DNA of 64,000 nt from Armillaria gallica (Eukaryota; Basidiomycota; Agaricomycetes; Agaricales; Physalacriaceae). The translations under genes were made by a program, and so were the position numbers. The stretch spans positions 5,704,001-5,768,000 of the forward strand of contig JBANDB010000001.1 of assembly GCA_037576215.1 (NCBI GenBank). Reading direction: 5' to 3'. The notes beneath the pieces were generated by a model, which did no database searches, was not told the DNA's origin, and worked only from the letters and a program-made list of their open reading frames with translations. Positions 35,301-46,676 of the stretch are shown here, piece after piece (position 1 is the stretch's first letter; every line of letters begins with the position of its first letter).

Positions 35301-38211
35301 TGAATTTATTATCTTTGCAGCCTGTGTATGTTTTTTTGCGATTGTAAGATCCATCCTTCTTTTTGTATTTTTCACAATCGTGGACATTAGAGCAGACAAC
35401 CAGATCATCTACCTCTAATTTAAAGGACTTATCCCACAACTGTATATCCTCACATTTAGGGCAGTTATCATGTATATCTACACAAGAAGGTGGAGGTGGT
35501 TTTGGCATTCTCAAAGTTGGATCTAAATATCCTTTTGTATCACTCATCTTATCCACAGCTGACCATATATTTTCTTTATTACCATTGAAGAAGTCTCTGC
35601 TATGTGAGCTTTCTAGCCAGGCAATTATCTTCTTTTTAAAGTCAGATCCTTCATCCAAAATACGGTCACATATTTCCTGAGGGCTGAGTGCACCTTTAAT
35701 CCATAGCAACATGTGCAAGTGCAATGTAAGTCGGCCTTGCTGTTCTACTGTCCCATAATAACCATTGGTCTTTCCATAGAATCCTTCAGTTCTCCTGTTT
35801 CCTTTGCATCCAAGGAATTCTTCAATGAACAGATTGACAAGAAAGTTAAAAAAACGAGCAGCAGCAGCAGGATTGTTTACAATCAGTCTCTGTCTTTGTT
35901 TATAGTCAAGCAGAGGGATCTCCACAAACTTTTCATCATGGCCAGCAAGATACAAACAAAGAGGATGGCGATTATCTACTGGAGAGAGTGTAATATACCA
36001 GGATGGTGCACCTTTGTCTGCAATCAAAGACCATATTTCACTATTCATATAACACTTAGTTGTTGATGTACCATGAACTCTCCCTGAAACATGGTCCAGA
36101 TCCCTAATTAGCTGATAACAAACTTTCTCAGCATCAGACTGTGGAATTACATGTTCACCATTTGCAAGACGTGAAGCAAGACTAGTAAGCACAATCTGGT
36201 CTACATTCATCAACCGTTGAGTTATGGCTTGAAAGTTCTTTTTATCAGCCAACAAAAAGGTGCCTGTAGTGGAAGCTTTAACTTGCATGTGGCTGAATGC
36301 CACAAATGCAAATGTCGGATCGCACTGGAATCGCTTGTCATGGTACATCATAAGCAATTTCTTATGCTTGTCATTGGAAAAGGCTGTATCTCCGATTCCA
36401 CCTTTACCATATGGAAACAGCCACGGAAACATCTTTGGGTACAGCTGAGGATTGTTTCATATGCTTTCTGATTGAGCACTGTGGCCCACAGCAAGTACTT
36501 TACCATTTGAGTTCAAATGCAAAACACCCTGGATTTTCATCGCATTGGAAGTCATAGTCTCAAGGTCTTTGCCTGTAAGACCATGAACAATGAATGGACA
36601 TTCACCATCTTCGACACCGTCTTCCTCTTCATTGCCATGTACACTTATACCCTCTGGTGTTTTATTTGTTAATCTCTCTTTATATTCTATGGAAACAGGT
36701 GGCATATCTTCTGGGTAGCGAGCGAGATTTTCACGAGAAATGGTTATATCATGGTAGTCACTATGATTGAGGCATAGCCAATTCAGAGCATTGAACACTG
36801 GATTCCGACAAACTAGTACAGGTGTGCACTTAAAGTCCTCTAGAGTCAGTTTAGCTGGTCTGGTGAAAAGAATGGCCATAACTTCCTGAATATCTTCAAT
36901 AGGAGGAGGCAATATATCATAAATCTTTGGGGTGGGATTCTCAAAGGCAATCACATTGGCCTTCATTTTTCTCATGCTTGTTGATATATGAACAAAGGCA
37001 CATGTATGTCTTACATGTGCAATGAGCATATGTTCCATGAAGGTCAGATTTTGTAACACCGGAGGTACATCACCTAACCAGGTTCCTCTGGCCAAGGCAT
37101 GTTCAGGCATTTTGTTTTTATACAAGGCCGCTCTACAGATCTCGCATACCCCCTTTGCACTGTGGTCCAAAACAGGACCCTTGTAACCATGTATCTGCTT
37201 GGAGTCAGCTGTTCTCTCCACTTGTGTAATATCTGGAACATTCAATACAGTGAAATGATTCTTCATACTCTTCAGATGAACCAGTGATTTACTCAAAACA
37301 AGTTGACCACATACTGCACAACCTGCCTCTTCTATTAAGTCCGGACGAAATCGTCGACAACATCTTTGGATGATATCTCATCTCAGATCAGAAGATGGAG
37401 GAGCTGGAGGAAACATCTTGGAAATGGATGAATGTATAGGAGTAGCGGCTGACTCATTTAACCGCATTTTCCGATTAATGGTCTTGGCAGGTGCAGCCTT
37501 TTGCAGTCATAAGACACTGAAGATTGTATGGAAGACTGGACAGTTGGAGCAGCTATGACTCTGGAAGGCCAGTTGGATATCCTTAACCACGAGACATTTT
37601 TTATTGAGATGAATGTTGTGCTGATTAGCAATGCCAATGCTCGTAGATCAGGCAAGGAGCATAACGAGAACTGGTAGAGGTATATGTGCCTTGACAAACT
37701 GCTTATCATCGTAAGGTGCACTTTTATCACTGGATACGTGGGCAGCAAATTTAAGGATATGCCCTTCAAGGCCATCCTTGTTCCAGCCATTGATAATGTA
37801 CTCTGATAAATCCTTGAAGGTTACCTCTTTGACTTTATAACCCCCTCGAGGACCCCATCTAATACGCTCACGTCTACCCTCCACACCGTTAGAAGAGTTT
37901 GCCACCTTAGTCCATTGATTGCAATATGGGAACGGACTCCAATGCACCATGAACCTATGGACACTCAATCACAGCTCTGATAACCTGATCCTACTAATAT
38001 CAACCAAGCACAATAGCGTGTCTACATTCATTCCAATAACTACATGCAGTGATTTGTGGGAAATAGCTCTGAAATTGTGGCGCCGAATATTTTGTTTCAG
38101 AAACCGGAAGTATAATCTACGAACTGTCTCCCTAGGGTGCGCCATTACATGCGCCAAGAGAAAATGTATCCATCGGACATGGTTCGTTCAGACCAACCAG
38201 ATTATACAGTC

Positions 38212-38955
38212 TCAAAATCGAGACCAAGGGATGATCAACCCTTCTATACCATGCACTAAGGTGCATGCAGGTTTGTGGAACACTGCATCGAAACACCAAA
38301 TTATGGCTTTGCCTGTAGGCATACGAAGCAGTTTAAACTGCATCGATACGGATTCAGATCCATCATCCGTAACAAGGGGCTCCTCGGAGAGAGTAGTCAA
38401 GGTGGATGAAGACTGATGGTCCATCGGACTCGGACTTGATACGAGAGACCCATGCTCCGAGATGCCATCCCAAGACAGTGTTGTCGAACATGGATTGAGT
38501 GTGAGCTCGAATGAGTAGCTGACCTCCTTGGCAAATGGTTCATTGCATGGGTTGGACCTATTTGACAAGGTCCTGTGGCACATCAACATCAATGCGAGAT
38601 AACCCAGTCTCGAAGTGGTATCCTGAGAATTGGAAGTCAAACATAAACCGGGTGCGAACCTAGTAGTGGAAGAAAGCGAAGCCGTAGACTGGAAGCCACT
38701 ACAGCAGCCGTAGAGGGGAGACGAACCGTGCAGGGACGTGAAACTGACTGATATATTGGAGCTGTATCTCCTTGTGTTGTCGAGGACATCCAACCTTCTG
38801 TGAGTGTAACCGTGTATTTGGTTGCAAGCTTGATTTGTGGCAAAAGTTTTCCCCACTGTTGTCACTGAGACCCGATCGGAATATGATGATGGAGGCCTTT
38901 TGTGACTGTCAGAGATCAGTAGAGTAATGAAAAATAGCCACCAAAGAGGTAACAT
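38212..38955 (-). CDS. Hypothetical ORF, 247 codons, possible signal peptide
   Basis: Starts MLPLWWLFFITLLISDSHKR, a hydrophobic stretch that could be a signal peptide or membrane anchor. The rest is Ser/Thr-rich without recognised domains. It lies between the Helitron and the dead Zn-cluster gene. Length and absence of stops in a decayed region argue for some reality, but composition alone could keep it open. It could also be the 5' non-coding part of the Helitron. Confidence 0.3.
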   Translation of the reverse strand: MLPLWWLFFITLLISDSHKRPPSSYSDRVSVTTVGKTFATNQACNQIHGYTHRRLDVLDNTRRYSSNISVSFTSLHGSSPLYGCCSGFQSTASLSSTTRFAPGLCLTSNSQDTTSRLGYLALMLMCHRTLSNRSNPCNEPFAKEVSYSFELTLNPCSTTLSWDGISEHGSLVSSPSPMDHQSSSTLTTLSEEPLVTDDGSESVSMQFKLLRMPTGKAIIWCFDAVFHKPACTLVHGIEGLIIPWSRF

Positions 38956-39110
38956 GATATCCCACAGACAAAGAAGATTTAAGCAGAGGGCGGTAGAGGC
39001 AGGAAGGGAAAAAGTAATCGGATTATCATGTGGCCTAAATTATTCAAACATCAAGATATTCCAGAACAACCCGAAGATAGCAAACAAATTGGAAGGTAAG
39101 ATAAATAAAG

Positions 39111-41470
39111 TCAGTCGTTGGCCTGCCATTTATGCTTAATCCCTATTACCTCTTCTATAAGCTTCTCTTGGAAACTGGTAAACCTGTTGATCACCAGTTC
39201 GAAGATCTCCTCTTGCATCAGCTCGTTCTGATTCCACTTTCTTTCCAAAGACTCCAGGTTATTGCACAGCTCAGCTCGATCCACAACAATTCTTGCCACC
39301 TCTTCAATGATCTGCTTAGGTTCCATATTGCATAGCTGCTCCATTGCAACTTGCACAACTTGCTCTCATCGCTCAAACATCTCTTTCATGTGCACCGTCC
39401 CTAGCGATTCATCTGCCTGGCCCAGTTTATCCTCTACAGTCATAGTAGGGGGTGCATACGATGTGGCAGTGTCAGAGGGCACTGGAGTCGCGGATGAAGC
39501 TGACTTCACTTCCTCATGCCCAGGGGGGAGAAATTGTCGCAGGGTAACCATCGGAATTTTGTTAGAAGACCTTTGTAACATCGTTTGCTTTCGTGTCAAG
39601 AGTTCACTATCCATCTCAGAGTGCTTGTTGAGTGGCTCATTAGGTGGCGAGTTGGATATACCAAAATGAACAGCTTTAGGAGAAGGAATCAGTTTCTTCG
39701 TCGAAGCCGTTTTGGACCTGGTTAGTCGATCTGATGATTCCACCTTTCGAATCTTTTTGGGCTGGATATCTTCTTCAGCTGATTGCTCCCCTAGTCTTTT
39801 CAAAGAGGGGATCTTGGATGTGGTATCTCCGTCGTCATCTGCAGTGAGCGCATCGAACACAGACTGTTTGGAATCTGAATCTGAGTCATGTATGACAATA
39901 ACTCTGCCTGCCCAGGAGCAACTCTTGCCATTCATTTTGCATTCACGGCACTTCAAGACATCGACTTGCATTGTATATTTGCAGGGATACAACATTCCGT
40001 AACGTGTACACTGATTTCAGACTGTGTCAGCCACGGGGTTTGTTTACGAAGTCAAACAACCTACTGCACTGTCTGCCTTTACTGGTATCAAATCCCAGCC
40101 TGTGATATTGACTCAGTTGGCGACCTTACATCCCTTTAATGTCCTGGTTTTGGTCCTTCTGATGTTCTTAAAAACAAGCTGGGACCAAAGAACATCACCA
40201 GCTTCCTGGCGAGCAACGTCGCATTGTCTTGCATCCATTGTCTTAGCTACAGCATATAATGTATCCATGGCTGGGGAATTGTCCATTGTATCTGACAGTT
40301 TGAGCAAGCGACTGAAAGTAGTCATCACCTGAGCTCATCAGCAGTCGTTAAGGATACAGACCGATAGACTCACATCTGTCCACATTTCCCCCTCATCGAT
40401 GCTAGAATCTATTGGTAGAGGCCTGTCATCGGGTTCGTTGTCTGCAACCTCACCCAACTTCGTGGGGGGATCTGCCAGTTGTACGCTGGAATTGACAGAC
40501 TCATTGAGGGGGCTCAGTTCCATCTCACATATTGGGGAAGAAACTGAACCAAGATCCATGGGTGAATCTGCCGGTTGTACACTGGAATGGACCGGTTCAT
40601 CGAGAAGGCTCAGTTCCATATCCAAGGTTGGAGATGCTCTGTCAATCGATGAGGCTTTGATGGGAGTTGGCATCACGGGAGTGAGTGATGGAACCCGTAA
40701 CCCTGAAGGTCCAGGATTGGAGGCTGGTACCAGTTTGACTGGGTAGTTAATTGGTGGAACAGAAACAGGAGATGTCCAAACCTGGATCGTAAAATGAGAA
40801 GCAGGAATTTATACTGAGGTATTCTCATCTCACCGCATCGGTAAACAGTTGGCTGATTGATGGAGAAGGAGATGTGGGTTGCTCCAGGAGGTCGTCTTGA
40901 TCTGACACAGGCAGCTTGAAATACATAAGCAAGTTGGAAGGCAAAATACAAGGAAGGCGAACCTGATCACATGCGAATGTCGTCTCCAGTATCTGAGGCT
41001 CAGAGAGAATTTCATGTTCCTGATACCAGAAGCCAACAATAACATTTACAGTGCTAAACAATAAAAATTAGACATACCTGTGAACCCGGGACAGTTTTCA
41101 CCAATTTGATATTCAAAGGCATTGGTTTGAACATTTGGAGATCCTCCAGAAGTTCTTCATGAGTGCAACTCCATTGACCTAACTTATCGAGGGAGGCCAA
41201 CAATCGGACCTGCAGACCATTAGCTTACAGCTAAGTAGTAAAACATGATCTTACCTTTAGCTCTGTTGCCTCAGCATCCCCAGTAACAGCGAAGTCAGTT
41301 CAATAGCGCATGTAATGTTTAGCTTGAATGCCGATAGCCGTTATATCTTTGATGCTTAAAGAGCTAGCATGTACCCTAAACAACAGAGGGTCATGGCCAC
41401 AAAGGACCCTGGTAGACAATGGCATCGAACTAGCGAATGTGGATGAAGACATGAGAGTAAAAGACAAAAA
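39111..41470 (-). pseudogene. Zn-cluster, coiled-coil protein gene (nonsense-decayed)
   Basis: Exons on the minus strand join through 45-65 bp introns: MPLSTRVLCGHDPLLFRVHA (41430), an exon ending MFKPMPLNIKLVKTVPGSQ, then LLEQPTSPSPSISQLFTDA, a Ser/Pro/Glu-rich acidic exon, and a 3' exon. The acidic exon (about 40480-40660) has a two-fold repeat of MELSxLxExVxSSVQxADxP. The 3' exon has a Cys cluster (CTRYGMLYPCKY, CRECKMNGKSC), nuclear-type basic patches and a C-terminal coiled coil. In-frame stops: TGA 41300, TAA about 40058, TGA about 40021 and TGA 39366, at sites where Arg or Gln fits. The Cys cluster resembles that of the intact neighbour at 41562-42537, suggesting tandem paralogues of a basidiomycete DNA-binding-like family; function not established. 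Confidence 0.6.
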
Positions 41471-41561
41471 TATCATGGGACAGCAAATTGATCCCACAGA
41501 GGCAATTGTGTAATATTTGAAATTGATCTATGTATTGGTATTGTGCTACACTACTAGCTCA

Positions 41562-42537
41562 TTATTCGAGATCACTAGCCAGCATCTGCCTCAACTTGTT
41601 CAGTCCAGCTTGTACCACATGCATCGAGTTCGTGGTGTACCGAAACATTGCAGTGGTAGCTTGAAAGTCACGGTCTGCCAGCTCTCGAACCCTCTCCTTC
41701 GCTATGGCATTTGAAGTGAAGAGAAGTTCGACATGGTTTTTGAGTTTGAAAAGGGCCAATTCTGAAGGTGATGGTGGTAGACAAGTATCACCACAGATCA
41801 TGCATGCTCTGCAGGCTCCCTTATCGTTGTGACCCTGGTACTGACAACCGAAATCATTCTCTATGCATCTTCTGCACTAAAGATCCAATGTAAGGGCAAC
41901 ATTCATCAGAGAATTTACTACACTCACAGGTATCTCAACCAGGAGCGGAAATACAGCCCACGACATTAGAATAGCCGCTCCCAAAGCCACTCCACGCCGG
42001 ATATGCACATAAGCTGAGAAGCCCATATGACACGCAACGAGAAGTGCCCAATCGTTCTCTTTTAACCACTCTTTGACTCGACTTTTGAACACTTTGTCCA
42101 TGCATTGAAAGAAGGACTTCAAGCTTGATTCCCAGAGAAGAAACATCTCAAGTCCAGCGTCGGTCCCCTCCATATATTTGATCTTAAACTGCCAAGGTCA
42201 GTTCCGAACCAGCCTACTTTAGTTTTACCAATACCTGATCAAATTTCTGCCTCCCATCTTGGAATAACAGCATGTCGGATCCCGATTCAATGATGTAATT
42301 ACCATTGAGCGCTCGTAAGGATTGTAAAGCGTGTTCCTGTGTGGTAGAAGCATACGAGGAGAGGCTAGAATAAAATACACAGTTCCTGACCTTAACTGCT
42401 GGTTGTGACAGTCCCTGATTTGTGCGTAGCTTGCTAGCAACGGACTGAAATGCCTTTTTGACTTCATCGAGACGAGAATTGTGGCACCAGGTATGTAGTA
42501 CAACACGCGAGCCATTATTGTTGGTTTTCGAAGACAT
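41562..42537 (-). CDS. Zn-cluster protein, intact four-exon gene, 274 aa
   Basis: Exons 42391-42537, 42235-42336, 41928-42188 and 41562-41876 all join in phase 0 with introns of 54, 46 and 51 bp and canonical GT/AG. The product starts MSSKTNNNGSRVVLHTWCHN. It has a hydrophobic central part (ALLVACHMGFSAYVHI, then AILMSWAVFPLLVEIP), then a compact Cys cluster CRRCIENDFGCQY...ACRACMICGDTC, and a helical C-terminus (LFTSNAIAKERVRELADRDF). The Cys spacing suggests zinc binding as in fungal binuclear or related clusters. No catalytic motif. It is divergent with the AlkB-like gene across about 420 bp. It is the first gene from the left in the window without nonsense decay. Confidence 0.75.
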
Positions 42538-42958
42538 GAATATACAGCATATCCTGCTGAGACGCTGAGCCAGGTGACTTGGCATGCGTGTAACTGCTGA
42601 TCGGCGTCCCAATTTGCCATACGTCTGACCTAGCAACTTTTTGCTGGACCAGCAATGTCTTTGGAGCTATGCCATCTGCCTTTACTGTGGAGCACTTCAC
42701 ATCAAGGTCTCTGTGAAGGTTCAGATTTCATGAAGAGCTACCACAGTGGTGTCTACATCCATGAAGGAAGAATCATCAGACTTCTCCTCACCAAAAATAC
42801 TGCACCATAAGTCCAACCAAACATGTCGCACATATCTCACTCGCTTGAACAGACGAGACGTGTTCCTATTCGATGGGGAAATCATTATATCATATGTGTA
42901 AGTGCCGCTCTACTGACAGGGACACAGCGAATTCAAAACCAAATCCAGCAGCACAGAT
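42538..42958. promoter_or_regulatory. Divergent intergenic region
   Basis: About 420 bp between the start codons of the Zn-cluster gene (minus) and the AlkB-like gene (plus), so it probably carries both promoters. No specific site can be named. Confidence 0.4.
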
Positions 42959-44997
42959 ATGCAACAACAGGATCGTCGACCCACTCTCCTTCGTGCCTAC
43001 AACGATAAAAAACCAATTGCAATATTTATCAGCGACGACTATCCTTTATTTTTGTATGCGATCCCAAAACCCATCGCATATTGTCAACTCAGATTCTACA
43101 CGGTCACACATGTTTGGGACGAGAAAGAGAACGTTACAACTTACCGAAAAGCCATGTTCAAGTTCTTATACACTCAGGTAGGTTTAATTGATTCCCTAGA
43201 GAAACCCAATAGCATTAACACATTTCATAGAGTCAGCCGTCGATGTGGTGGTGTCCGGAACACACCCAATACGACATCCAAGCCCCAAAGGAGCCAATGT
43301 TTGTATGCCCATTCTGCAAGAATTACAGCCCAGTCTTATATGAAGTTGGCCCGATCTGTCTTCGTCAAGGTTGCCCTGTATTTTGGACAGTATGTGAAGG
43401 AGCGGCGTTATCACTGAATAACGATTTCCTGTTGTACGTATTGGCTACCAATTTTGATCCTAAGGATGAAGAATTCGACGCGGGCGGAACTTCTGTGAAG
43501 CCCTTAGCATATCATTGCTCTCAGTGCGGTCTATTAACTCCTCGGTGCGGCATTTATTTACAAGATGGATTCTGTATGAGCTCAGGTGGCATTCAGATAC
43601 ATTTGGAACAAATTAATCTGCGATTACTGCGGAGAACAATGTCCTCTGAATGTACTGTGGTACAACGTCTCAACCAAACACAAATTATACTGGTGCACTC
43701 CAGACAGTGGTAGGTACATTTATTGATTGTACGAAACAGACTCATCAAGCATAACCGCAGCTTTCCATTGAATTATTGATGCAGGAATGAAAACGTCACC
43801 CCGAATCAAAGATGTGATAACTTTCCAACTGACCAGGTCCAAGTATGTCTTCTTGGTACAGTATCTGGTCCCCACTGACATGAACCTTTAGGGCCACGAT
43901 TCATCTGGTCAGGCCATCCGAAACGGCTTTGAAAGAGGCGAGGCAAGTACTAGACCAGTATCTTCAAGAGAGTAGCGCGGATCGCTTGATACTCAAACGG
44001 ACACCGTTGCGATGTGTAAGTGTTTTCTCCTTGGTCAACGATGGGAAGATGATAAGTTCCATAGCACAGAGGTCACCATTGCATATCTTCATGCAGATTC
44101 TTCGCTCATATTAGACACAGGTCGGGGAATCATGTACACGAACTACTTCTCACATAACTGTGAGTATTACCTTTAAATCTAAAGTACATTGATCAAGCCT
44201 GCGATAGCCAGTCAACCATACAAGGTAGGAACGATTCAAGTGTTATACCAGATAGTACACTGATGTTGAAGCCGTATATCCAGTACATCAGTGGAAGTGG
44301 CAACACGACCAAATGGAAGGATGAAACTCAGCCACCGAAATTAGCCAAAGCATTTATCATTCAAAGTCTGAAGGCCATCCTTCCCAATGTTCCTGATTTC
44401 AATGAGCTGCTAAGGTAGGCTTGTCCGCCTTGCACCAGCAGGAACTTCACTTATTGAGATTTAGTGTTGCATATCTGCCAAACCAAAATATGGCCGTACA
44501 TATCTGTGTGTTCTCATCGGTAAATATCCATAACTAGTATGGTCAGTTCCACAGCGACGACGAGATGGGCATTCAAGGTTTTATAGCTGGGCTTTCTATG
44601 GGTTCCGATGCACTCATGGAGTTCCATGCAAAGGGAGATATCAAAGACTGCCCTATCCTACTGACCATCAAACTGACCCACGTTTGTGCTGTCACTGCTG
44701 TCCTGAATAATCATGCTGACCGTACCCCAGGGAGATATTATTGTTATGGATGGTTCTGATATTCAAACCACGGTTCTGTAAGTCCCATCGTTACCTGTGC
44801 ACACTTTATTCAAAAACAAATACAGACACTGCGTTCAACCGGACGGATACCGCGTTGCAGCTACAGCTTGGTACATAAAGATTCAGATCATCTACTACTG
44901 CGTAGTCGATAAAATAGTCCCCACAGTTCGCACCTTGAATCGAAACGAGCCAGCCACTGACAGTAAGACCTACAAACCAGATCAGAAGATGGAATGA
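42959..44997 (+). CDS. AlkB-like 2OG-Fe(II) dioxygenase with N-terminal Cys-rich modules
   Basis: Multi-exon gene. Exon 1 42959-43177, exon 2 43231-43544, exon 3 from 43597, then at least five more, with GT/AG introns of about 50 bp. N-terminal modules: WWCPEHT, FVCPFCKNYSPV, CSQCGLLTPR spliced to YIWNKLICDYCGEQCP, probably zinc-binding. The C-terminal oxygenase has the iron motif HSDDEMG followed by IAGLSMGSDALMEFH (about 44545-44640). After an intron come GDIIVMDGSDIQTTVL and HCVQPDGYRVAATAWYI (about 44825), giving the distal His and the 2OG-binding Arg. AlkB family members oxidatively remove methyl groups from nucleic acids; the substrate here is unknown. In AlkB the last motif is R-x5-R; here the second Arg is Trp (TGG), one CpG transition from CGG. 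The middle exons (43840-44400) are only approximate. Confidence 0.75.
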
Positions 44998-45182
44998 CCA
45001 AGGAGTTGGCTGTACCACTCATTGCGAATAACCTGCCATTCCTGAGGATCCTTCATATTCAAAGTGAAATAGCAGGGACCGGCCAAAGTCAGAAATGTGG
45101 ATAAAGAGTCAGGAAATCTAGTTCGAAAGATTGTGTAATGAAGTCGGACCAGGCTGAACATCCTGGGGGAAGGAGAACTCTT

Positions 45183-46209
45183 TCAGCGAGTCTGCATGAT
45201 CCAAGTGTTTCCAAAAACGATGTCGGCCTCATCGTAGCCATGATTGGGCAACAACCATGGGACAAACCAACACCTGCTATCGCCAACCCGCCTACATCTC
45301 AAAAAGTATTCGGGATGTTGAAGAACACCAGAAGGATTAGAATAGAACAGCCAGCCTCTCAAACTGTATTTTTCAAAAACCTCATCCCGTTGATCAGGGG
45401 TCCCCGTAAAACCAAACACAATGGACCGCCTCAAAACAAAAGTGGAGAAGGGAAACAACGAGAAGGCCCCTGAGTGGCTAATAAAATTCATGACCACAGC
45501 TAAGTGATATAAGATAATATCCTCTGAATACATTGAGGAAAAATCACTGGAGTGAAAGCCCAGAATGACATCCAGTGGGTTGTAAATCGCGAACACCACC
45601 TGCACCTTACGACCCACACTGTCCACAAGATCAACAACAGTTTTTATCCCAGGAAGGGTATAAGCCATGGCATCCCACATCCCCATTTGTAATGTCGATA
45701 TTCGCAGAGATCCCACTTCCGTGACTTTTCGCTCACCAGATTGTCCATTTGCAGGACTGACGGCAAGATAGGCTGATAGCCAGACTGGATCATGTACTCC
45801 ATGACTGGACTCCAATGATCTGCAAGAACATACAAGTCCATATCTGCACTCGGATAACAAATATGCTCAAACAAAGACAATGCTGCTGAACTGGAGACCA
45901 GCAGACCCGTGGCTCCCTGAAGGTCATAAAATCCATCGATGTCATCAAACCAACATGCGATGGCTTGATAGACACTACATGCACATCAAATATAGGCAAA
46001 AACAGAGTAGTGGGCTCGTAAACTGGTTTGCAAAAATCTTGCGAGCTCTTGAGGGGGTAGATATTGGTATACTTCATCGTGAAGCTTGTATACTGAACTG
46101 TACTCACATTCAGAAAAGGCAAACATGGTTGAATGAACTCACAATAAAGGCATACTCGATGCCCCCTCCTTCGCTGCAGATGCTTGTGGCGCGGTAGAGA
46201 GAAATTCAA
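45183..46209 (-). CDS. Basidiomycete family protein with NTase-like signature
   Basis: Minus-strand exons read MNFSLPRHKHLQRRRGHRVC..., then DIDGFYDLQGATGLLVSSSA and LSLFEHICYPSADMDLYVLA. After an intron come GIKTVVDLVDSVGRKVQVVF, NPLDVILGFHSS, VVMNFISHSGAFSLFPFSTF and EKYSLRGWLFYSNPSG, ending NTWIMQTR at 45183. I recognise this as a common agaricomycete family of unnamed proteins. The S-S-A plus D-x-D pattern (GSxA...DxDLYV in other members) recalls a nucleotidyltransferase fold, which is inference. The gene is convergent with the AlkB-like gene, about 185 bp from its stop. Exon borders near 45700 and 46080 are approximate. Confidence 0.6.
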
Positions 46210-46676
46210 TCCGAGGCACTGTCATATCTCGTGACATTCCGGAATGTGACACCTGAATCTTCATCCCAATTCATCACTCTCAGTTTGCAGGACCAGTCAA
46301 ATAAACAAATGTCAAATTTAAATAGTAGTCTACTGTTGAAGACATGGTAGAAAAAATACGGAGTTGAAGCCAGCAGTATGATGTAAGTTAAAGTTGTGCT
46401 CGAAGAGGAAGACAAGCGGTCAGAAGGAGAAAAGGGTTGAGCCTTGTAAATAAGTAGTTGATACTTGATATGCAGGAAGGAGATACGAGAAATGTTGAAG
46501 TTCTCTACATAAAGTTAACCACCCACACTCTGTTTTGTTGAGAAAGCCATGAGGGAATGGGAAGAAGAAAAACAAATCAGGTTCGCTGTTGAGAGCACTT
46601 TAGGTGGCTATAAGGAGATGCGAGATTTCGGCATAAAAATTGAGTTTATAGAAAATATGCCTACCTGGGTCATAAT
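46210..46676. other. Intergenic, no gene seen
   Basis: About 460 bp between two minus-strand genes. A 69-codon frame (46206-46415) starting with a Ser run is probably spurious, or part of the 5' end of the downstream gene. Confidence 0.4.

Larger units (their letters stand above)
29396..37968 (-). mobile_element. Helitron, coding region (termini not located)
   Basis: In minus-strand order: an N-terminal region with Cys-rich segments, DUF6570, a Helitron-type Rep with HUH and tyrosine motifs, a Pif1-like SF1B helicase, and a C-terminal ubiquitin-peptidase-like domain. Helitrons are rolling-circle transposons that cut and join ssDNA with the Rep tyrosines and unwind with the helicase. The helicase is split by the 1.7 kb insertion at 30625-32331. 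I could not fix the TC and CTRR termini. A 6 bp stem hairpin at 29367-29382 (GTGCTG/CAGCAC) lies near the expected 3' end, but no convincing CTRR follows. The element carries at least 13 in-frame stops. Confidence 0.88.
30130..37968 (-). pseudogene. Helitron Rep-helicase, split by insertion, 13 in-frame stops and no indel
   Basis: A single frame holds from 37968 to 32336 (1,878 codons). It then continues from 30620 to about 30130 once 30621-32331 is skipped. Motifs: NQHNIHLNKKC and CSNCPVF, then CAVCGQL (N-terminal Zn-binding, about 37600-37290); DUF6570-like CEICRAAL...KMPEHALARGTWLGDVP (about 37140); Rep HUH GRLTLHLHMLLW (about 35720); tyrosine motif YISNYITK (about 35090); helicase Walker A GGMGGTGKT, Walker B YIFLDEVSML, GDFAQLPPI, ENMRQR, and the YAAQGKT and CLSR motifs. 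Stops at 37648, 37507, 37378, 36457, 34375, 34303, 33814, 33676, 33199, 32698, 32455, 30531 and 30483 (left base of each) are mostly TGA at Arg sites, plus TAA/TAG at Gln and Trp sites. Confidence 0.9.

Noticed and set aside
19967..41302. Alternative genetic code or stop-codon readthrough, with TGA read as Arg
   Set aside because: Intact genes to the right end at TGA and use CGN for Arg. The decayed region also has TAA/TAG at Gln and Trp sites, and the duplicated copies show general CpG-to-TpG change.
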